Both the position numbers and the translations under genes were made by a program. Under the pieces are notes generated by a model that was not told the DNA's origin, did no database searches, and saw only the letters and a list, made by a program, of their open reading frames with translations. Shown here piece by piece: positions 23,101 through 35,500 of a stretch of 64,000 nucleotides of DNA (positions are counted from its first letter, which is position 1; every line of letters starts with the position of its first letter). The DNA lies in the NCBI RefSeq assembly GCF_037042795.1, contig NC_089649.1, forward strand, positions 27,429,121-27,493,120. Direction: 5' to 3'. The DNA comes from Molothrus aeneus. Lineage: Eukaryota > Chordata > Aves > Passeriformes > Icteridae.

Positions 23101-26100
23101 TAATTCTTCAATCTGTGTTTGCATTGAAAAGCTGAACCCCTGCTGGAAGATCACCCAGCCAAAGGGAAGATGGTGAAGCACAGAGGTGCCAGAGGTCAGA
23201 GCCTGGGACTCTGCTGTGTACTGGCTTGGACACTTTCTGGATTCCAGGTTATCAATGGCAACACATAAAAATATTCCCTGAATGGAAAAGCACTTCAGTT
23301 TGAGTGGACCCAATCTTGGAAGTAGTTGTACATATTTATTTTCACACCAGCTCAAGTAAAACATACATTGGAACAAATGCAAGATCAATCCAGTAAACTG
23401 CAGCCTGTCCCTGCTTCAATCAAAATTAATTAGTTTTGTCATTAATGAGAATGAGAATAAGAAAGCTCTTAGAATATAGTAACCTTCCCTACATCAAAAA
23501 AATCCAGTGGCAAAACCATTGTATATTCTTATGAATTTCTGGAGTCCTAACACAGCTCCGTTTCTAGTATTTAAAGCACTGTCTTAACAAAAATGTGACT
23601 GAGCAAGTCTAATATGAATTGTTGTAAATCTTTAATTTGGAAGGCTTTAGATTCAAGGAGCATCTCTTAATTTCCTGCAATTGCTGTTTGCATTGATCTG
23701 TTTTAAACAAAAATTAAAATTTGCAACATATTCATAATATCAAATGATAATGGCTCACAATTTGAATTTCTGAAATGGACTAAGCCAATCCACCTGAGTA
23801 CCTAATTACATACTTTTACTGGATCCCAAGTTAGGGGGCTATAATAAAGTCATATAATTATCCCACAATATAAAAATTATTAGGGTCCTAATCCTACGGG
23901 GATTTCATTTGGCCTGCTTGGAGTTCCTAGGTCCCCCAGAAATTCAGGTGGTCAACTCCAGTATATTCATCCTTCATTCCTTGTTACTTCAGGATCAGGA
24001 TACCTAGCGAATATTTTGGAGAGCAGCATTTGAGTACTCTTTGAGACACCTTCCCAGAGTCTGATTCTTCATGGAGAATGTACCTAACACTCAAAATCTG
24101 AGCTCTCCTGTGACTCAAGCGGAGTTCTCACTGCTAAGACTTCAGAAATCTTTTTTTTTTCCTCTTTCCCTTGATTAATTAATGTCTGAAATAAAAAACT
24201 TCATCATTGTGCTTACATGACTCCATTAAGCCTATTAAGTACAATTCAGCCATTTCTAAAACTGTTTCAACTATTGCAAAATATAGATCTTCTCCAAGTA
24301 AAATATTCTAAATTGTAAGACAGAGCTGAAAACCTTCTTGTGTGTATCTTCCCCATAATCTCAAAATATAAATGCCAAAGCAGTAGCGATGCTTTGGGGA
24401 GCGATAAGTCTTTCAGTCCATTCTTCCAAGCTGATACTCCCTCTGCACTTTTATTTTCTTCATTTAACTGAAGGTGAAGCTTTCCATAAAAGCAGCTAAA
24501 TCCATTAATTAAGTGATTGAGAACCCTTTTTGCTTGCTATGGGAACAGAAAGATTTAAGTGCCTGAGGTGATGCACAATAAGGCAAAATAATGTTCACTG
24601 GATAGCAGCAGTACACAGAGATTCCCACACCAGATTCTGGATATCTATCTCTGAGAACTGTAAAAGTTTCTCTATCATATGATTTAATCCAGCACAAATT
24701 TCAGGTTTAATCTCTGTGATCCCCTGCTGCATTCAGTCTCTGAGCAAGACTGACAACTTTTTCTACCCTTCTATGAAAATAATCTGAAAATTGAGGACAT
24801 TAAAGAAAATGAAACCAGGTTTATTAGCATAGCAGAAACTATTGTGTGTAGCAACTGCCCTAACTTTTCTTATCCTTTCTTTGCTGACAGGTTATTTTCT
24901 ATTACATCTCACTAAGCATTTTGAATCATTTCATCTTCAAACCCCACTCTTCAAACTATGGGAAGTAGAAAGACAAAAGCTTTAGAACAATTTCTGTTTA
25001 CCCTCGATCAGCAACACTACCTGCTCTCCCACCCTTAATTGTAACAGTGTTGTCATTTTTGTCATCAGCACAAGCAATTATGCAAACCAGAAAATACCTG
25101 ACAGGAGTTTACTTTCAGTTACACTATTTGCAGCAGGCACAATCACTTTTTTGTTTCCTTTTTGCAGTGCTTTGCACCAGGTTTTGGCTAATCACTAGAG
25201 GACCTCAGCATTGCTGTGGTGAAATACCTTGTGTCGAGCACGCAGATACCCATGAGAATCACAAGGAAGGGTTTTCTGTTTGCAGTCACCATTCAGTCTG
25301 TCTTAAGAGCTGGGCACTGCCTGACCTAGGAATCACTGCAGTCAGTGAACCCGAAGAAACTTATTGTCTAGATATTATGGTCCCTGCATCTGACTTAAGG
25401 AATCAGAGAGGCACTAAATATTCATTGAAAGGCACCACTTGGCTTTTCTTCTTTTTTTTCTTCCATTTTTTTTTTTTACCAGTAAATTTCCCAAGGCTAA
25501 TAACACAGGTTTCATTTCACTACACAGATCTAGCACTAAAGCAGTTAGTGTGAAGACATATGTGGATTTCAAACCTGGGGCACTTCCATATTGCTACAAA
25601 CTGTTTCTACCATATGAAGCAGTTGTGTAATTCATTTGAAAATTATAACTTCTTCATGTCACAGTACCTGTTTCTAGTGTCTCCTCTTTTCCTTCCTGCA
25701 TTTCCATCTTTAACTAAACATACCTTCTTCCCTGGGACTAGTCACTGGTACCACCACACTTGGTGTGTCTTAAATGTTGGAATGTTTCCTTAAAATTAAA
25801 GCGCTTTTTCTTTTCCCAATCCAATAATCTCCATTGAGAAAAAAGATTCTTCACAAAAGCAGCTGAGGAGAAAAACAGACAATCAAAAAAGCTCAAGTTT
25901 TAAGATGTGTCTGTGTTCACTGAGATAACAGTTCAGGAACAACTCAGCCTACAGTATCCCTGATGACTGAATTTGTCCTTTTTCAAGGCTAATTCTCTTC
26001 ATCTTGAATATTATTTGCTAAATATCATGGAAGAAAAATGTAATTTCATCTGTGATTTGTACTTGTAGGTTGAGTCTTGATGTACGACGCTTTGACAAAA

Positions 26101-26352
26101 GAGAAAATTATGGGGTAATAGAAAAGCAAGCTCTTCAGCATGTTAATCAGAATCAGTCTTCCTGTTAAATGTTTCCTCCCTCAGGTCTTGACAAGGTGAT
26201 GGCTTTTGGAGAATGGAGGTTCTCAGTATCATCTGTGTGCTGGATACCATGGCTTCTGTCAATCACTTGTGAGCTTGCTTTGCTTGCAGCAAACCTAACA
26301 GATGATTATTCTGTCTGCTTCAGAGAGTCTGGCTCAAAAGGCCCTTCCCCTC
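20150..26352. other. Tail-to-tail spacer plus ARHGEF38 3' UTR
   Basis: INTS12 and ARHGEF38 converge here. The region is AT-rich and without recognisable genes; the longest open frame (25047-25553, plus) has no recognisable content and a poly-T-derived Phe run. On the minus strand, AATAAA signals for ARHGEF38 occur at 24825-24820, 24455-24450, 23340-23335 and 22851-22846; which one is used cannot be told from sequence. Confidence 0.6.
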
Positions 26353-26538
26353 CTAAGCATATGTCATCTTCCCTAGGTAATTAGATGGTACATATCCCTT
26401 CTGACCTTTTGCTTCAGCTAGCCACCATTCCTTGTTGCCACTCAGGTCGGAAAAGCGAAGTATCCTCACCCTCTGGTACTCCTGAAGGCTGAGTTCTTGA
26501 TCACTTCTAGCTTGAAATGCAAAAACAGCATAGAAGAT
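26353..26538 (-). CDS. ARHGEF38: ARHGEF38 coding exon 14, C-terminal SH3 (residues 745-805) and stop
   Basis: Starts after a minus-strand TTTTTCAG acceptor, phase 0, and ends with TAG 26355-26353. It is a complete SH3: FYAVFAFQARSDQELSL (ALYDY-type strand), the Trp pair in NKEWWLAEA (W782/W783) and the closing GYVPSNYL. These residues form the Pro-rich ligand surface. Confidence 0.96.
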   Translation of the reverse strand: MFYAVFAFQARSDQELSLQEYQRVRILRFSDLSGNKEWWLAEAKGQKGYVPSNYLGKMTYA

Positions 26539-29500
26539 CTGAAAAAGGAAAGCCACATGAACAAAAATCAGAATTGAGAAGTGTTGCCACATGTTACTGT
26601 GTAGCTGTGTATCAGTAGCAGTTCTGTATACAGAGATGTAATAACATGTACAAGCCAGTGTTCAACTACATGGCCTGCAATTTATAGACAGGGCCAAAAT
26701 AAAAAGTAAAATTGAAGCATCTGGGGAGCTCTGCATGACAAACAAACCAATCTCCAAGACCTCATCACCTTGCAACACTGGTAAGGTTTTCAGCTCACAT
26801 CAAGTGGCCATGGATTGCATGAAGAATTTTTCAGCAAGGTTTCCTCATGGAAAATCACCTCTCCTAAAGCTCCTGTGCTCAAATGTGGCACATGGGTCAC
26901 TTCTGTGCCTTGCTGATCAGCTTTCTTGTCACCAGTAAGTTGAAAAATCCCCCAAACTGAGCTATTTTGCAAGTTCCTGCTCTGTATGAGAACCTTGAGG
27001 CATACATGGGGTGGGATAATGAAAGTGTGTTTTCTGCGACACAGAACTGCAATTCACAGTTTAACTGATTCTCTTTTCCTACCTCACAGCTATTTAAAAG
27101 CAGAGAATAATGAATTCCTATGTCACACTGACAGATTGGTGCCACTCTTTTCTGGTATGAGAGGAAACCATTTAAATTACTAACAGTATAATTTTAGATT
27201 TTAAATAGGAACAACAAGAAGACAGGCACAGTGTGTATCATACGTACCTGCTGATCATCCATACCCTGCAGAGCACCAGTCCCCATGCCATTAATTGCAG
27301 GATTTTCACGGAAGTGGAAAGGTGAGCTGCTGTCACTCTTCTGGTACCCTGGACTGCTTGTGCTGCTGTCAGCAGGGGGCCGTGAAGAGACAAAGAGGCT
27401 GATGTCATCAAAATCATCATCACCAAAGCCATTTTCTGCTGCATCCTTCTGTGCTTTGGCTGGATTGTATGGCTTCAGGAAGGAGGAGTACACATACCCT
27501 GTGAGGACTAGAAACCAGAATAAAGAGACAGAAAATAAATAAACAGCAAAACGCTGCTAAAATAATTTCAAAACCAACTGCTTTATGCAGCTGTCAGTAT
27601 GACAGAGGCAAACAGATGGGGCCAGAATGAAAGGAAATCAGTATCCCAAAGGGAAGCTTTTATTGGGATATTTGTGCAGAGAACTCACTTCCTGTGTCAA
27701 CAAGCCATCTGCTTGTGCTTCCAAAGGGGTCCTTTTGCTCCACAACAGCCACCAGGTCTCCTTCCTGCAAGTCAATATCGAATTCCTGCGCGGCGTTGCA
27801 CTTGCGCTTAGCCTGGTACAGCGACTCGGTGCTGTAGGTGGCCAGCAGCTTGGACCTGTGCTCCTCTGCCTGCCGTGGGGACTCCAGCTGGAAATACATG
27901 GTGTTCATCCTCAGTAATGCTGGGGCCATTTCCAGGTAAAAATCTGGATAAAAATGCTGCATGTGGCAACTGACCCAGCGTTTTTACCCACAGACCAAAG
28001 AGTTACACCGGGACCAAATCTCCTCTGCGTATGCAGGAAGAACCTGTCCCACTGCTATATTAATAGGTGAGCAATAAAGGGCAGATTTCAAAGAAATATA
28101 GGAATTTCACTAATTAAAGACTTCTTAGTCTGTCCTCTGCTCTCAAAGAGGTGCTGTTCTGTATATGAACTATCTCCTGCTTAATTGGTTTTCCGTAGCC
28201 ATGACCTTTGTATTCTGATGTAATATCACAGAAAAAGCATAATCCAAAAATGGGCTGAGGTGTGCTAAGGCCACATAAAAACTTGTATGATAAGGCATTA
28301 GGCAAAAAAAAAAAAAAATCAGTGGTACCCAAAATGGCTGCTTTTTGTGTGAAATTACCTCTCTAAATGAGGGCAAGATGCCATTACCTGCTGGAAGCAT
28401 ATTCATTTCAGGGTTTGGTTAGAGGGCAGGGAGGGGGGTGCTGCACATCAGTGGGATCTTAACATAGCACAGAAGCAAGAGCACCTGTGCCTTCACTGAT
28501 GCTGAAAGGAATTTTACAACTGCCCCAGCTTCTCTTGTCCCAAGGCTGCTCCCAAGTCCTTATTTTACTGTAAACTAAACTCCTAAAACCTCCAGAACCA
28601 TCTGATGAGATTGGGAACACAGATTTCCTGGTGGATTTTCTGATTCTTCTGCTGTGGGTGTCTATGTTTGTGCATATATGTGTAAACACCAGTGCACATA
28701 ACCACAGCTGAGCACAAGGAAAAAAATGTTCTGAATTAGAAGACTAAGATGCACTGTAAGAGTATTTAACAAAAGAAGTACCAGAAATACACCTTAGCCT
28801 TACCATGTGCTTAAAGGGCTAAGGGCAATTTGAGGTAATTTCAAGTGGATTTTCAAGATATTAATATGAAAAATGTGAAAAATCTTCAGAGCTTACTGGT
28901 CAATGAAAACTTTACTCCAACAACCTGATTCAGTGTCACAGTGGAGAGACAAAGCCCAAACCTTTAGGTAGCATAAAAATGGATTTGTTTCAAAAGTGAT
29001 CAAAAGAGGATGCTTCATATACAATTGGGATGTATAGTACTCACCGGAGAAGGAACAGGTTTCTTTTTTTCCAGGCTCAATTTTCCCTCAATAAAGATTG
29101 TACTGATGTTTTCTTTTACAAAATTCAGCTTGTGAACCTCCTCTATCAATTGATTCTGCACTTCACAGATGCTTGAGGAGGACAGCTGCAAACACAAATG
29201 TGGGTTAGATCTCATGTACAGAATGGGAGGGAAATTGGAGAGAGCAGATTTAATTTAATTTGCTGAGTGCTAGGAGTCAGGAAATCTGACAAGTTATGAC
29301 TATTTTCTGCAGAGCCCATAAGCAGTGCAATCTCTACATATGAGATATAAAAAGAAGAAAGGTCTTTGCTTTAAGAAAGTCTCTAATAGACGCTATTACA
29401 ATTAAAAGACATAGAAATTGAAGTTAAATCATTAAAAATATTGTAAATGGTGATGAAAATGAAGAGCCTTGCATTTATACTACTGAGCCACCTGCTTTCA

Positions 29501-32500
29501 CATGCAAATGGGCATCTCAGCAGCTATCAGAGTGGCCAATGTGCTACAAGGTTTGGAGTAGTTTATCCCACAGCTGTGTGTTTGTGCAACTGAGAGCTGC
29601 AAACAGGTTAAAAATTGTTGGGTAACTGAGTTTCTGTCTGTGGCACTGAATAAGTGATTTTTGTATATGCCTAATACCAAATGCATTTGCTGATGTAAAC
29701 AGGAAAAAAAGAAAAATAAGGTAATTTTGTAGCTAGATCCTCACAGAAAACAATGCCCAATACAACAGGTTTCAACACATGAAAACATTAAATTACAGGG
29801 ATGAAATTTCTTCATGCAGAAAAATCCTTAATTCTCTCATTAAACACCATAGCTCTATGTTTTGATCCTGACCTTGTTTGCTTAATTTTTCAGCTGCCCC
29901 TTACTATAATGTGCTCTGTTCCAGCCTTGATGGAAAGGAATACTCCAGAATTGCCTTTCTAGAGTGTGTTTCCCAAGCAGCCTTGCTTCTGTTCAGGTGA
30001 GTGGATTTGTATGTGTGGAAGGTATTGCTGTAGCTGTGTTTCTCAGGGGGTGCAAGTCCTCCAGGTGATGCTACTCATCACTGCTGAGAGATATCTGCAG
30101 GAGTTTCTGCATCATATTTGGGTTTTAAAGCACCTTGATTTTCATAAAAACTATTTCATCAGATCTCGTTTCTCTTTTGCAGTCATCTGTGACTCTGCAG
30201 TTTAGCAGCAACGGAGGTGTTCATGTACTTTCTTATAATTTCCTGTGTTTTCTGGGTTAGTCAGAGTACATGCTAAGATATGCTTGCAGCTGCCTTCTTT
30301 TTGCCTCCCTGTAATACTCTTGCCACTACTATCACTGCAACAGCAGGAACAGTCCCATTCGGATCATTCTCAATGAAAAACACAGGTCTGACAAGAGTTC
30401 AGAACAGAAGTTCCTCAAAACTTACTCCAGAGTGACCTTACTGTGGCCTTCAGTACATAAAGGGGGCCTACAGGAAAGCTGGAGAGGGGCATTTTACAAG
30501 GGCATGTAGTGGCAGGACAAGGGGGATGGCTTTACACTGAAAGAGGACAGGTTTACATTGGTTACTGTGACTGAAATGGCTTCTGCAAGGAAGCTGTGGG
30601 TTACTTATCCCTGGAAGCTTTAAAAGTCAGGTTGGATAGGGCTTTAAGCAACCTGGTCTAGTGGAAGGTGTCCCTGTTAATGGCAGGGGAATTGGAACTA
30701 GATGGTCTTTAAGATCCCTTCCAACTAAACCATTTCGATTCTAAGAACTTAATTGGTACTGAGCTTGCAAAGGAAAAAAAAAACCCAAAATTTAACTGTG
30801 CTCAGCAGAACAAACAAAGTCACAAAATCAGTAAATCAGTGGTAGCTTTGTAGATATGTGTCCTACATAACTTTAGCCAAAGCATACAGAAAAAAGAAAA
30901 GAGAAATTAAGACACAGCCACACCTGTTTCTAATGTACTTACTGGAACAGGCACCACGACAGCAGAGTTTGATTGAAGTGCTGCAAACATAATATTCCTG
31001 AGGAGGGTGATGAAGCAATGTAGACAGTTCAACACGATCTTTTTGGCTGCTCTGTTGAATGCCTGAAGTTCTTCCACTAGCTGTGCATTTAGAGCCTCAT
31101 ATTCTTTCTTTGCCAGCTCCAGCTCTTCTCCAGCTGACCTCTGAATGTAGCTGTTGTAGTCCAACAGCTTGTCATAGCGCTTCTGGATGAGCTTCTGGGG
31201 GCCTGGAAACAGGGCTTGCAGTGCTGAGAGAGGAGTCAAGACGAGCTTGTCCAGCTGAGCCATCTGGAAAGTACAAACCAAACCTACTCATTACCTTATT
31301 CATACAGTCCATCAGATGCCATAAGGGGCTGAGCCTGATGGCAGCCCATCAAGAAATCTGTTAATCACTCTTCACAAAGCTTTGCTGCCAGAGGCAGTTT
31401 CAAGCAGGGTCCAGCATGACTTAGAATCTCCTTCATAACGGGAGATGTTCAATTTTTTAGATGTTAGTTTTTCAGTGTCTGCCAATGGCAGTGGTCCCAT
31501 GGAGCATGCAGCCTCAGGTACTGCCCCTAGGGAGCTGCCACTGGGGAAAACAGCAAGGATTGGTCAAGTGGTCAAATAAAACTAGGATTTCCTTGGCTGG
31601 AAGGCCCACATCAATATACAGTCTAAAGCCAATGAGGTCTTATTAAGTGGGAGACTTGAATTCTCTCAAAGCTGCTGCTTTTTTTTTTTTTTTTTCTTTT
31701 CCCTCTCCTGGAAACAGCTGTAACTCAATTCCTGTTTAAGCAAACACAAACAATCACTTGATTTGATTAAATTAGGTTATGCTTGTTGGTTTTATCTCTA
31801 GTAATCAACAAAATTAGACACCTGGTAAAAAAACCAGTCTTCCTCAGACTTTTCCATTAGTCTCTAATTGTCTCATGGGATTAATATTGCATGAAATAAA
31901 ATTTCTTTTTGTAAGTAATTTGTTCAAATACAGCACAGGCTGGTAGTGAGTGAAATTCATCATCAGATTAAAGCCCTTGGACATTCTGTGTGAATTAAGT
32001 TGTTGGGTTGGATGTGAGAGTAAAAAAGCAGCTGCCTCTGCATTCTCAAAAACATAGCAGAGTTGAGGACAGATCCATTTTAGCCCCAGAGTTGCTCTCC
32101 AAGGCCAAGATGATGTACACTGCCTAAATAGCTCCTATTTTATTTCCACCTGAAAAACTGGGCTGTGTTTAGTGAACCAATTTTTGATGCATTAAGAAAA
32201 CAATTCTTCCAAACTGCTGGACCCGATTTCTTAAAAAGAGGCTACTGGGAATTTCTGCCCTGAAAATTTTCCAAAAATCTAATGAGAGAAGAAGGTATAC
32301 ATTATTGACAAATGCACCTCCATCTCTGAATTTTTCCAGCTTGAGCAGCTGTTTGAATAAGCAGCCTGTCCCATTTTGAAAAGACATTTAAGTACCTTAT
32401 TAGAGCCAGGCATTAGAGTTCATTTTAATTCTGAAAGCAGAAGACTAGTTGAAAAATTATTACTATTTTTTAAATTGCTTTATTAATTACTATGGGCTAT

Positions 32501-35500
32501 ATTTGGATTTTACGTGGTTTCCCTATATGAAGGATTTGACAGCTCTATGTTAATATCTGGACTTGATGACCTGAAAGGCTTTTTTCCAGTTAAAAAATCT
32601 GAGATTTTTACAGATCTGTGATTCCAGGAGCTAACAGTACCTAAGCACAATATCAATCACAAAAGTCACTCAAACTGAAAGTGCTGGTAACAAAAGTAGC
32701 AAGGCAACAATCTGCTGCTCTTTGCTGAAGTTCAGATGAAACAAATACAGAATTGTTCGGGTGATACAAATTTAACACAAAGATTTTAGTATAAACCCAG
32801 GAATTTAGCTTGACCGGTTTTTTTTCATTCTTCTAAGGAAAATACAATTCATTTATATTGTATTTTATCTTAGTTCCTACATAAATTCAACCAAAACCCC
32901 CACTCATCTTTCCCAACAGATTCCTTGGTTGATTTTCTTTCCTCTTTTTTGTCCTAGTCTTCCTCACATACAGCTGTTTTCTCAGACATACAGATAGCTG
33001 TGTAACACTGGACATTGCATTAACTTACAAAGTCTTCACACGGATTTGCAGTGTTGATCTCTTTTTCCGAACAGTCATTGACTTTGTCATCTTTATCTTG
33101 CAGGATTTCCTGAAGCTCAACTATATTCTGGGCAGCCAGATGTATAGAATCCTAAATGAAAAGATGGTAGGAAGATGAAACTATTACAATCCAGTTTAAT
33201 ATGCTGCATTCACTCATGCAGCTTCTCAATAATACTTCTGGAATCAGAAATATTTTCCATCTCCGACATCAGTGCAGTTGCTGTGCAGTTTCCAGTCATT
33301 GTGAGGTTGATTACTGTGATAATATTTTCCTCTGCTTTGTCTATTTTCAGTGTAAACTACTTAAGAATCAAGCTGTTAATGTTCAACTATAAGAATTATG
33401 CCCTAAACTAATGAATATCCCACTGGAATTCAGCAACTCTTCAGCAAGAAGCCAGCTTACCTTGCATCCTCAAAAATCTCTTTTGGGGGACTAAGTAGGA
33501 CTAAGTGGTGTATTTCAGTTACTCAGAATTTCAATCTCAATGAAGTGTGGATCCATTTGGATCAGGAGCTGTGAGCACCACTGCAGGCAGCAGCCCTCCT
33601 TGGCTGAGCTCCCTGGCCTTTCCCTGTTTGCAGAACCAAACACGGCGCGTTTGCCATAAGCCCTGGCCAGCTGGCTATTGATCTTGCCTATCTCCCAAAC
33701 AGCCTCCCTGCCTGGCTAGGGCACACTTACACTTGGACAGGCCTCATGCCATCTACAAAGCTGCCAAGTAGCCCATGGGAGGGGCAGGTTGATAAATCAC
33801 AAGCCAACCCTCAGCTCTGGAGAGGAGGGTTGAAGCAAAGACATTTTAGAGAACTCGAGCACTCTGCACATCTAATGCTAACCCTCAACACAACCTAACC
33901 ATGGGAAAAGGGAGGGAGTCTTTCCATCCACAATATGTATTTCAGGATGTTTTAATTCATGTGGCTGCAGCTCAGTTCTTCAATCTTTAATGAGAAGATT
34001 GGTTCAATCTCAGTTTGTCCTTCACTGCAGCAGATGGGGGTGACAGCTTCACACAGAGATTGAAAGTCCTGACTGTGCCACCAGACAGAACCTTCTTCTC
34101 TTCACCTGTGAGTCTCCACAGAACCTGCCTCTGTCAGGGGGAAAATGCACAATTGTGGACTTTAAAACTTCTTTGCCATCGGCTCAGTAAGGCAGTGGCA
34201 GCAAAGCTTATTTATTTAATATTCTGATGTGGACAGCTCTGCTAATAAATAATTTGGTGTTGCCCAGCCAGAGGCAGAAATGTGTGTCAAACTGGTTATG
34301 GACAGGGTTTGTGACCACAGATTGCAAAAAGGCCTGTACCCACCTGGAGATGTTGTGAATAGAGAGAAATGTTCTTCGCACACAATTTCACAGTCTTCTC
34401 TAGACTTTGAAACAACTTTTCTTCCTTATCAAAAGTTCCATCTTTCACCTAAAATAGACATTTGCACTGTTAGTTTGGCAGCCCAAAGGAGCCTGGCTAA
34501 TGAAACAAACATCCAAAGTGCTGCTAGAAAAATCCCTGAACTCCTCCCTTTGAAAACAGATCAACCCCTAATTCTCCCAAGCTCCCGCTGTAATTCAAGA
34601 AAAGTCAAAACCACTGGGCAACAGGGCAGAGAATTCCATTTTTAATCCTTGTGGGAGCAGGGAGTTGCTTTACTACAAGGCCGACAAAACGCTTCATTTT
34701 CCTGTGTGCTGTTGTTCCACCTGAGGAAAGGACGGGGGGGGAAAAGGTGGGATGGGTATTTGGGAGGAAAAGATGGGATGGATATTGCAGAGGAAGAGGT
34801 GGGATGGGTATTTGGGAGGAGAAGGTGGAATGGATATTTGGGAGGAGAAGGTGGGATGGATATTGCAGAGGAGAAGGTGGGGTGGGTATTTGGGAGGAGA
34901 AGGTGGGGTGGGTATTTGGGAGGGGAAGGTGGGATGGCTATTGCAGAGGAGAAGGCGGGATGGCTATTGCAGGGGAGAAGGTGGGATGGCTATTGCAGAG
35001 GAGAAGGCGGGATGGCTATTGCAGGGGAGAAGGTGGGATGGATATTCGGGAGGAGAAGGCGGGATGGCTATTCCGGAGGAGAAGGCGGGATGGCTATTGC
35101 AGGGGAGAAGGCGGGATGGATATTCGGGAGGAGAAGGCGGGATGGCTATTGCAGGGGAGAAGGCGGGATGGATATTCGGGAGGAGAAGGCGGGATGGATA
35201 TTCGGGAGGAGAAGGCGGGATGGCTATTGCAGGGCAGAAGGCGGGATGGCTATTGCAGAGGAGAAGGTGGGATGGCTATTCGGGAGGAGAAGGCAGGATG
35301 GCTATTGCAGAGGAGAAGGCGGGATGGCTGTTCCGGAGGAGAATAGCCGCTCTCCCGCACGCCGGCTGCAGGTGGAGCTGTTATCCCAGAGCCGAGCCAA
35401 CCTCTCCTCTGGAAACGCCGGCAGCCGCCGATGGCCTCGGGAAACTTCTTAATGCCACCCTGAAAACGCGGTCAATTGTGCCCGTCTTTTCCTGCAGGGG

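Noticed and set aside
25047..25553. 168-codon plus-strand open frame
   Set aside because: No recognisable protein content, a Phe run from poly-T, and location in the intergenic/3' UTR region.
34741..35343. CRISPR-like array
   Set aside because: Units are directly abutting with no unique spacers, and the locus is a vertebrate intron.
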